A stretch of 64,000 nt of DNA, taken from Ophioderma brevispina. Taxonomy: Eukaryota > Echinodermata > Ophiuroidea > Amphilepidida > Ophiodermatidae. The DNA is taken from assembly GCA_023653785.1 (NCBI GenBank), contig JAMKCH010078402.1, positions 1 through 64,000 on the forward strand, given 5' to 3'. Positions 55,503 through 64,000 of this stretch are shown one piece after another (position 1 is the stretch's first letter; every line of letters begins with the position of its first letter). A program made the position numbers and the translations under genes. The notes beneath the pieces are model-generated. The model ran no database searches, had not been told where the DNA came from, and saw only the letters and a program-made list of their open reading frames with translations.

Positions 55503-56550
55503 CTGTAAACAGAATTAACATGTAACAGTAAGGAATTATATTAGCTAGATATGAGGATAGGTGGTTCACACCCGTAAATAACATAAGAAACAGGTAAGTC
55601 CAGGCCCCTGCTGCAGTTGGTGTTTTTGCAGACCCCTTTCTAAGTGTACCATAAAGGACTGAGATAATGGTGAGATCTGGGTTGAAAATCATGGTTGCTA
55701 TCAGTAGTAAGTTATAATCTGTAGGAATATAAAAAAAAAGTTGCACATAACAATCACCAAAATCAGATTTTCACAAATATTTGGAACTTTTTAAAAAAAA
55801 AACACCCGAATTTTTTTTTTTGAAAAAGTGCTCCGACCTCCAGGGTCCACGGTGCGTGCTGTATTCACGGTGTTAGTAGATCGAAAGTTGATTTTGGGGA
55901 TAAATTACCCTAATTTCATGATTGATGGGGTAGGAGATATGATGTTCCATTGAGAATATGACGTTTATCTCGCCCATTTTGTACAGGAACGAATGGGACT
56001 CGTATTTACCAGTGTGAAAACAGGTAGCTGAGGATCCAAGGTGTTTCGATCTGGTGGTATGCCAAGGGTTTGAAACCCCAGTTATGTGTTGCATTCAGTT
56101 ACGCAACCATGTTAATGTCATGATGGAACTCCTACAATCACGACAGTTATCAGTGAGGGCTAATAGGTCAACAAATACAATTAACACAGGAGATAATTAT
56201 ATGTAATGATTATTAAAAAGGTGGGTGATCCAATCAAGTGAGTTTTCTCCTCACATGGAAGCAAACCACCAAAAATATCGGAATTAAATTTTTTTTAAGT
56301 TAATCGAGTCCAGCTATTTTGATAGTTACAAGGAAAAATGTGTTGTTAAATGGGCCCATTGGACAGTGTGTGTTAATAAATGAGTATAACACCATCTTGG
56401 AGACATTTTTGTTAGACCATAAAAAGAAACATCTCCCCAAGCCTTGGAATTTCCACTGGTGTAATGAGAAAAATTAAAACTTTCTTGATACCATGATCTC
56501 AGTTTTAATGGGGTTAAAGTGGAGGGGGGGGGGGACAAGGTTGTCGACTG
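55503..56550. other. Upstream sequence, intron or 5' flank
   Basis: No further MYM exon recognised. The gene's N-terminal exons and promoter are unidentified, here or beyond the window. Confidence 0.4.
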
Positions 56551-56554
56551 GTAT

Positions 56555-56839
56555 CCAAAGGGTGTATTGAGTCAATCCCACAATGCACCAGTTTAGGGAA
56601 GTTGAACCTCTAACCCAAGGTCATGTGTTGCCACAAAATTCAATTCTGAAACACATAAAACCTTGGACATTTACAACTCATGTTATAGCCCACAAGGTTA
56701 GTACTTTAGCATGATCATGAACATTCTGGTGGTTCTCAACTTCTCATGAACACTTTTTATCCTAAGTATTGACATTGGTTTAGTATAGTTCGTATGAGCC
56801 CATTGCAAAGCTTCGGGATTGATTAAAAACACCCTCTGA
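56555..56839. mobile_element. CTCAGA-GGTGT MITE, compact copy
   Basis: The left end reads AGGGTGTATTGAGTCAATCC then CACAATGCACCAGTTT. The right end contains GGGATTGATTAAAAACACCC TCTGA-type sequence, its inverted counterpart. It aligns with 32922-33522 without the 300 bp internal insertion. Confidence 0.75.
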
Positions 56840-56879
56840 ACTGGTATCACTCATGATACATAGCAATAGTCAATTCTTA

Positions 56880-57350
56880 AACAGCTGTGGAAAGGTAAGC
56901 AATTTCATTGGTTGATGCCCGGGTTCAATTTCGTTTTTTAATTGAAACCCAAGTGTACCGCTGAGTATTGAAGTATTTTAGGTTGAAGGCGTCGAGTCAG
57001 AACGCTTTTTACTACTTCGCGCGACGCTGACAAGTTGCGTCTCGTTGAGTATGATCGTTGCATTCAGCGGGTTTAATTTTCGATTGTTTTTTAATGGGTG
57101 ATGGCAGTTCTTTTTGTTGTTTTTAAGCCATAAAGTACGCGAAAGTGCGGTTAAGATGACCTTAAATGATAATTGCTTTTAGAATGAGGAATAAAGGTAT
57201 GATTTTGGGAACCGTAATCGCTTTACGACGAATTGAAACGGCGAACACATTATTTTTGTGGAAAATGGTATCGCCTTGGGTTCAATCGTCGTAAAGAGGA
57301 GTACCGGTTCCCAAAATCATACCTCTTATTCTCTAATTACAAATTTTAGT
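56880..57350 (-). repeat. Inverted short copy of the composite-repeat end, capped by a hairpin
   Basis: On the minus strand it follows 1-275 and 52540-52800 (CGCGTACTTTATGGCTTAAA, then AACGCAACGAT-type sequence, ending at CAGCTGTTTAAGAATTG). The inner boundary is an inverted repeat at 57184-57345: GAATAAAGGTATGATTTTGG on one side and CCAAAATCATACCTCTTATTC on the other. In copies 1 and 2 only one arm of this hairpin is present. Confidence 0.8.
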
Positions 57351-59320
57351 ACCGCACAAATCTTGCCGTCTGTTCAGTTATCAGTGGTTAATGAGGTCAT
57401 TAAAAATTCAATTTTTTCACACAGGAGATCATTATAGTGATTACTGACTGGAATATTCATGTATATAGCAATAGTCAATTATGAATTAAGTACCGCAATA
57501 ATGGAATTTAGAAATTTTTAAAATTGACTTCGGTCTTGCTATTTAAGATAAAAAGCAGGGCCTAGCTAATGCACAAAACTGTAGTTGCTTACCTCTGGGA
57601 TATAAGATTTTTTGTATCTAGTTTTCTCAAAATTGTAAACTTTTTAAGAGAGGTTGCCAAAAGGAAGGTTTCCGGAGGGTCCACCACAATATATTAGGAA
57701 AATTGAAGTTTCTGTCTACATTGATTTTGTTTTTATTGATACACTCTTAGTTTTTAAGAAGGTGCTCAAAGATATGCAATTAACATGGCTAAGGAAGATT
57801 CTCAGGCGGTGTCCTTAAAGGGTGATGGAGGCCCCGGAGCACCGAGGAAGGGGGGGTGAGGAGAGGGGGGAAGCTTGGATTTTGATGTTTTGTTAAAAAA
57901 AAAAGTGTTGAGAATTTGAGTATTGGGGGCCTCAAGGGTATTCGAGCCCCAACCAAAATTATGGAGGGGCACCCTGCTTCCCAAGGCTATGATTAAGACC
58001 ACCCTATCATAACCTCTTGAAGGAGGGATAATATCTATCGAGCAAAATTGGTTTATTGTAAGGAATGGGTGGTATGATTCGCAGGCAGAGATCACGGGAA
58101 GCAGGGGAGCACAGAGTTTAACATTACCAATTAAGGCAAAGTTGGTCCCAACAATTATGACTAAGAATGCAGTCATTTTCTGACATTTGATATAATTTTG
58201 AATTGTGGGTTTTGTACAATTTATCATCTTACCTATTACGGCTTAGATGGCACAATGACATCGGTCTTAGGCTACCTTCTGCCTAGGACACTTTAATATG
58301 ATTTAAAGCATACATAGATTGTGTTGGCTTTGAACATTGGCAACAATGATTATTCAGACAGAAAATGAAGGAATTCACAGTTTTTACCCACCCAGAGGTG
58401 TGAAAAAAAAATAACGGCCAAGTGCTAATGCCATGTTGAAGGTTAACCCCATTGGGCTCGTACCACCTGTGACCAAGTTGTCTCTGTTGGTTAGCTCAGT
58501 ACAGGACACCAAACTGAGCGCCCTTCAAGAGTAAGACATCAAAAGAGTGCTTTAATATCTGTGTAAACCATCTCACCATTCCATAAGGTGTGTTTTCTAT
58601 TGGACAATTACAGAAGAGAGACGGATAAGGGATTAAATGTGCTCATAGAAACTGACTCCCTCACTTATTTACTGGTAAATCAACCCGGTAAATTTTCCTC
58701 TCGAGGAAGGAAATAGCGGGTTGTCCACTTACCGGTCAACGCAAATAGATCACACTCCGTTCCACAACAGTGCGCATGCACGCGATGGAAGGGAAACGAG
58801 AATTGTTAAATACCGCGTGATTACGATTGTCAATAGGCCCTTTGTGTGGACGTGTAGACTAGAGAGATGAGGGACAGAATTCGGCGGTGCCTCCTGATCT
58901 TACGTACATCGCCTCTCGCGGCTTGTACAACTCCATGTACCTTCGAAACCCTTCTGTGACGTTCACGAACATTTAACCCATCAGCCATATCATTGCCTCT
59001 GAAATTTTGACTGTAAAAACTGTCAAAATCGACATTAATACTACTAACACAAGTCCCGCCATATTTTTGTTGAAAAAGTCACACCACAATTGCTTTGCGT
59101 TGACCTGAGTGTACGACCTTTTGCTGGCAAATTTATGTGGAGTTGATCGACAGCAGTCAGGTTAGTTATTTACCGGTAACAGCGCCCAATAGAAAAACGA
59201 CCATTATCCACCTTTCCTGCTCTTTCCGGTAAGAGATTTACGGTAAAATGCAGGATCTTCAATAGAAACACGCTAATAGAGTGTCTCTGATTTGCTTATT
59301 ATCATGATAGCACCCTCCTA
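57351..59320. other. Non-coding stretch with one probable MITE
   Basis: At 58587-59275, GGTGTGTTTTCTATTGGA and the complement of TCAATAGAAACACGC form inverted ends, and TTTACCGGTAA-type words recur inside near both ends; this suggests an element of about 690 bp. A G-rich dispersed repeat tail lies near 57820-57880. The 141-residue minus-strand open frame at 57802-58227 is not supported by any domain. Confidence 0.5.
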
Positions 59321-59325
59321 GTACA

Positions 59326-59830
59326 AGGGTGTCAAACCTGCGGCTCCGCGGGCCATTTGCGGCCCGTAAGAGCTCTCATGCGGCCCGCGAGGGACTTCCA
59401 GAAAAATTAAAATGCATAAAATTTTAAATAAAAGATTTTTACAAGATGTCATTTGAAATTAGTTCCCATTTCCTATATCTGAAACCGAACTTTTTTTTGA
59501 AATTTTGGAAATTATTCCAATTTCATCAACTGAAACCAGAATTTTCTAAAACTGGTGGGGAAAAAAATTAGTATAATTCCTCAAATGAAGCCAAAATTTC
59601 CAAATTTGCTAAAAGGTAAACCCAAAAATGGAAAATTGGGTCTTAATTTGACCCAATATCTGCATCTCTTTTTCGGCTAATATTGGTCTAGATATGGTTC
59701 TACTCCAGGCTTGTGTTGGCACATCATAAACCAAAAACTGAGAGCCCCGATTACTTGTTTTGCGGCCCATAATCGTGTGGATTCAACAAATGCGGCCCCC
59801 GTGTCAAAAAACGGTTGGACACCCCTGTAG
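59326..59830. mobile_element. hAT-like non-autonomous element
   Basis: The left end CAAGGGTGTCAAACCTGCGG and the right end, read inward, CAGGGGTGTCCAACCG are inverted. Subterminal GCGGCCC words flank both ends (TTGCGGCCCGTAAG, ATGCGGCCCGCGAG, TTTTGCGGCCCATA, ATGCGGCCCCCG). CA(A/G)GGGTGTCAAAC ends with GCGGCCCGC subterminals are typical of hAT-derived repeats in animals. Target duplication not clear (TAGTA on both sides). Confidence 0.75.
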
Positions 59831-61020
59831 TAACCAATCAAGTAGTGCTTATAGATGTCTATAGATAACAAAACTACCCAATTAAAAATATCAAAAAACT
59901 AAAAAATTAAAAATTATCAAATACAAAACAATATAACTAAAGGGAAGAAGAATGTTAGAACCAACAATTAGACACCCTTTAGACGGCTCATTAGACCGAA
60001 CTAGCACCAAACTAGTTTTTTCCTATTAAGACAATTGTACAAAAAAAACACAACAAAACAACAAACAAACAAAAGAACAAAAAACAAAAATTGAAAAATT
60101 GACTGGATAAGAGGTGTACTTAATCATGTCTAGATATTGTTTTATTGAATCCTTTCAAGAGATAAAATTACCATTGGCAAATTCAGCATATTAAAACAAC
60201 AGGACAGACGGATAGTTTCCTAGGGCCAAGTTGCAATTGCAATAGAGAGCGCTCAAACATACGACAAATCCGGGTCTCACAACCCTAACAAACCTCGTAC
60301 AAAAAATGCACATATGCATTGTAAAAAATATACCAATAAACGACATTGTACATAGCAGGTTATTAAATGTACAGAGCTATAGCAGGACACAATGTCAATA
60401 TGTACCATCACGTGATTCCATTCCTCTTTTATTATTAGAGCGCATCTGCAATTACACATTGTCGCGTTCCGTTTTGACACGAATGCACACATATGGAATT
60501 CATGACTATAATTATGCAAGCCTCTAGTCATGGTGATTCCACGTGATCCCTACACATGTTAAGTGTATCAAGATGATTGATCCAATGCTTAAACAGGGGT
60601 CACTGTATTATTATACAGGCACATGCTGACCAATGAACTTTGCCTTTAAAAGAGTACTAGCTGCTAGTTTCAGTGGTCAATAAATTTTGGAAAATGTTAG
60701 ACTGCTTTTTTGTGAGAATTAATTTCTTAATCGAACAAGTGTTGGTATTTGATTGACCAACACTCACAGTCTGGTAGGAGGAAAACCTCTCTAAAGTCAA
60801 AACTGGAATAATTACTATGTGGTTTGGCCGTTCCTCCCTTTACATCACAATTCTTGCTTACTCTGAATTTTGCAGAAATATATTTCGGTAAGTTTGGTAA
60901 GTTATTACACAAGCAAAACTCAAATAATTTCAATGTGGGATACAGCAACAATTTTTGCTTGTACTATGCCAAATTACTCTCTATGTTCTTATGCGCTAAA
61001 CCATTGGGCCTGGCATTCCA
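59831..61020. other. AT-rich non-coding stretch
   Basis: A-rich low-complexity sequence at 60030-60100 (AACAAAACAACAAACAAACA). No gene or RNA recognised. Confidence 0.45.
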
Positions 61021-61023
61021 GTG

Positions 61024-61225
61024 GGTAGGGAAACAGACCTTTGCAAATGGGGGGGGGGGGAGATGGGGAGATGGGGTGCCGAGGTATTCAAAGGGCCAAT
61101 TTGGATCCTTCTCCATTGACACCATGCAAACGGTCGTTTCATTATGGGGAATGGGGGGGGTTAAAGGGTTAGTTAGTAAGGGGTGTCTCGCACCCTCCCC
61201 TCCCCCGCTGGTATGCCACTGCTGA
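61024..61225. repeat. G-rich dispersed repeat, relative of 23640-23800
   Basis: CAGACCTTTGCAAATGGGG, then GGGGTGCCGAGG, then GGATCCTTCTCCATTGAC, in the order seen at 23.65 kb. It ends GCTGGTATGCCACTGCTG, a right end often seen with such repeats. Confidence 0.75.
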
Positions 61226-61259
61226 TGCTAGTACTCCCAAAAGGAAAGCTAATTTAGAC

Positions 61260-62440
61260 CAGGGTTTATTTAACCAGGTATGTTCTCATAATCAACATCG
61301 CCTAGAGAAGAAAGATGGGAAGGTTTGTGCTGTCTTCATGATTACAGAAGGCATTCGATCGAGTATGGCACGATGGCCGCCTCTTACATGTGATGCTTCA
61401 TTTTGGTGTGCCTCAAAAACTGATCACCATCATCATATAGCCTATCCCAAGGCTAAAAGCTGCATCAAACTTAACAACAATCTTACAGAGTGGTTTGAAA
61501 AAACTATTGGCGTGCGCCAGGGATGTCTCTATCACCAGACCTCTCCACCTATTTCCCGAATACCGCTTAGCAGCCTTTGATAACTGTAAAAACTTGGGCA
61601 TAAACTTGGATTGCTTACAAATTAAAGAAACCTCCCGTTTTTGCTTACGATATACTCTCATCGCTGACTCAGAGGACGATCTTCAAACCTTGATTGAGCA
61701 AGTTCATCATGCTAGCAAGAAAGATGGGATGGGGATACAGTATACCTAAAACAAACTTTCGGTATTCTCCCCGTGATGACCCACTCCCAGTAAAGATCCA
61801 GCTTGATGTTCACCACTTCACAGGTTAACAGATTCAAGTATTTGGGAGTAACGATAACACCATCACACGACTGCCACCAGGGCGAAATCAAAAGCAGCTT
61901 ATTAATTGGCTCAACAGCATAGGGTAAATTACAGAGAGTCGGAGTTAAAGACATCTCACCTCCACCAAATTAACGACTTGTTAATCTCACTATCACCCCA
62001 GCTTCTTTATGGCTCTGAAACCTGGACATCAAACAGAATTCCATGAAGAAGTTGAAGCATTTGGATGCGATGCTAACGAAAATCCTTAATATCAGCGAAG
62101 GTAAGATCCCGGATGAAGACGTTCTGTCAGAATCTCCTCCTGCCACTTTCAAACAAAAGGATCTAGCTCGCAATCACTTCACTACTGCCTACGCGAGCTG
62201 ACATGGTTTGGTCCCTGTGCAGAATACACATCCATATCCGCCTACCCCCGCATTTTATATGGAACTGTCGGCAGGCCACAAACCGACGGAAGACCAAGGA
62301 AAGATGGAAGTGACATCATTTGGGCACCACCTTCCACAAGTCATACTTTTGGCAAGCGAAATATCGGAATAGATGGTCTAAAAAAGCTTGTTTTCGAGGA
62401 GCCCACTCCGATGTGACTGGTGCATAGAAGAAATATTATG
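61260..62440 (+). pseudogene. Decayed non-LTR retrotransposon reverse transcriptase
   Basis: From 61348 the plus strand reads KAFDRVWHDGRLLHVMLHFG, then VPQKLITIII, the conserved pre-catalytic segment of LINE reverse transcriptases. Further on come GVRQGCLYHQ (family form Gly-Val-Arg-Gln-Gly-Cys-Leu-Leu-Ser-Pro) near 61509, a FKYLGVTI-like stretch (TCAAGTATTTGGGAGTAACG) near 61833, LLYGSETW-like TTTATGGCTCTGAAACCTGG near 62006, and GTVGRPQTDGRPRKDGSD near 62264. The pieces lie in different frames with several stops, and the catalytic Asp-Asp motif is only loosely visible (DSEDDLQT). This is a dead element missing its 5' part. Confidence 0.85.
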
Positions 62441-63480
62441 TTCTTCATGAGTGGACCTTTTATCTTTTCACTGTTATGTAGCATTTTTTTTTAAACAAAA
62501 TTATTAGCAGTAGAACATATAAAACTCCTTAAAGGAATTGCCAACGTTCAATCATGACTGAATCATGTTTTTAATAATTTTAACATTTAATTATTGAACT
62601 GATAGCGCGTTCTTTAACATTGAAATTCAAAATACCGTTTAATTCACTTTTTTCCTTTAAAATATATAAATCTAATCAAAAGGCATGGCCATACATTTTG
62701 GGTGGGGGTGTATTTTAGAAAATAAGCGGGTGATTCCTTGAGGATAACAGTGTTTAAATAAAATATTAAACTCTACAGGTATAGATAGAAGCGGTACTCG
62801 TACAAATTGAAACGTAGTAGATTGCTGAAACCTCGCAGTAGTGGCTTTCCGAATATGACCTTAGAAGCTCCTTAACTACCAGTTGAGCGATCAATCTTTT
62901 CCCTTTTTTATCGCCATTTTTTTCGTTCGCAATAAACTCAAAATAAATAGTGAAACAAATATCAAACAAATATGTTCAATTCTTAATGTAAAGTACTAAT
63001 AACTATGGGTATTACTGGACATCGGTTTCCCAAGAGAGACTCGGAGCTGGTGCGACCCCTATTCAAACTGTACAATTTTTGTTTCTTGCTTTGTGTAGTT
63101 GCATTCTAATTCTAATTATCTATTATAACTTTAATCATTGTTTTTTTGGTACTTATAAAATGGTAGATTCTATTCTGAAAGCAATGTAGTATTCTGTGAG
63201 TATACTTTAATTTGGAATTCGAGTGTGGTTTTAGTGGAGAATTCTGAAAGATAATGTTATTTAGATATCGACCTTGGGGCAAGAGTTGTCCATATGTTTC
63301 ACTTTCCTGTCAAAGTTTTCTTTTTTGACCATTTTTTTTAAAGTTAAAATATCTCTTAAAACTTCAAGAAATATGGTAAATAAAATGCTGTTTACACCTA
63401 TCGAGCGGGAACGGAGACAAAACCCTTTTTTTTTTTGTTTTATTTTTTCTTGCCCTTTAAACTGAGATATGCACATGATA
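62441..63480. other. AT-rich non-coding stretch
   Basis: No gene, RNA or repeat boundary recognised. Confidence 0.45.
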
Positions 63481-63484
63481 TATA

Positions 63485-63715
63485 GGCCTACAGTGGGTTA
63501 GCTTTTTTCAGGGGGAAAAGGGTGGGGGGCACATATTTTCAGGGGGAACGCATATAAACTTTGTTAATATATATAGGGGTGTGTTATTTTCTACATGTAA
63601 AATTTGCCGTTGTCAGAAATCACTATTTTTCAGGGGCAAATTCCCCACAAGGAGGGGGGAAACTGCCCCCTGCCACCCCCCAACCCCCACTCTGGGTACG
63701 CCACTGGATATATCA
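63485..63715. repeat. G/C-rich dispersed miniature repeat
   Basis: TCAGGGGGAAAAGGGTGGGG and a second CAGGGGGAACGC copy at the left; GGGGGGAAACTGCCCCCTGC, then CCACCCCCCAACCCCCACTC and GGGTACGCCACTGG at the right. The GGTACGCCACTGG end recalls the ends of the repeats at 23640 and 61024. Open frames over it are incidental. Confidence 0.65.
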
Positions 63716-64000
63716 AGATTTTGCCTATTTGACTGTTTATATGTTCGCCTTAGTAAATATTCATGGATTACATGACCGCCACCCTGGCAACCAAAACCCA
63801 CCCCCTCCGAACCCCATAAGCGTTTACAGAGCCGCGATCCGCAATTCTCATCTATTTGCTTTTTTCCTACAACATATTAATAATGAGGATTTTTTAAACT
63901 TAACCAACTTAGAAGTGACTCTTAGTACCGCCATATCCACGTTTTAAGAGTCCCTTAGTAAACAATACACAAAATGGAGGAAAAAATGAATTTAATAGTG

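Noticed and set aside
57802..58227. 141-residue minus-strand open frame upstream of the ZMYM-like gene
   Set aside because: No MYM Cys pattern or other domain. It includes G-rich repeat-tail sequence, and both ends lack convincing splice context.

Overview
This window looks like animal nuclear DNA. It is intron-rich, has very low coding density, and is packed with miniature DNA transposons, LINE fragments, tRNA-derived SINE pieces and satellites. The style of the repeats suggests a marine invertebrate, perhaps an echinoderm or hemichordate; that placement is inference. Nothing bacterial, phage or organellar was seen.

One protein-coding gene is well supported. It lies on the minus strand, with recognisable exons from about 55.5 kb down to about 19.7 kb, and it encodes a ZMYM2/3/4-type protein. 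Reading 5' to 3', it has a run of about ten MYM-type zinc-finger units (exons at 55.2, 41.5, 40.2, 38.9, 36.7, 35.5 and 33.9 kb), a Pro-rich exon (28.1 kb), a Val-Pro-rich exon (24.3 kb), a possible linker exon (22.1 kb), and the C-terminal domain found in ZMYM and QRICH1 proteins (20.2 and 19.7 kb). Splice phases agree across 41.5-40.2-38.9-36.7-35.5-33.9 kb and 28.1-24.3 kb, so these form one transcript. The N terminus and the last C-terminal exon(s) were not found. Several exons (55.2, 33.9, 20.2 kb) can be read only with frameshifts, while the others are intact. This means either assembly indels or decay.

From 1 to 19.4 kb I see no convincing gene. The region holds a 1.3 kb minisatellite based on a CCCTTAAACCCGGACAAC-like unit, a second array of about 170 bp units (8.3-9.7 kb), and several MITEs, including a mariner-like element holding a TTAA element and a TTAA element inserted in reverse into a copy of itself (16.0-17.05 kb).

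The introns (20-55 kb) carry more TTAA-flanked MITEs, a 719 bp piggyBac-like deletion derivative with a decayed transposase start (37.0 kb), long perfect-looking palindromes (27.4 and 38.4 kb), a 1 kb fold-back element (44-45 kb), LINE tails, and a 6 kb tandem pair of a composite repeat (46.8-52.8 kb) whose end also appears at 1-275 and, inverted, at 56.9-57.35 kb. From 55.5 to 64 kb there are only repeats: a hAT-like element, a decayed reverse transcriptase (61.3-62.4 kb) and G-rich dispersed repeats.
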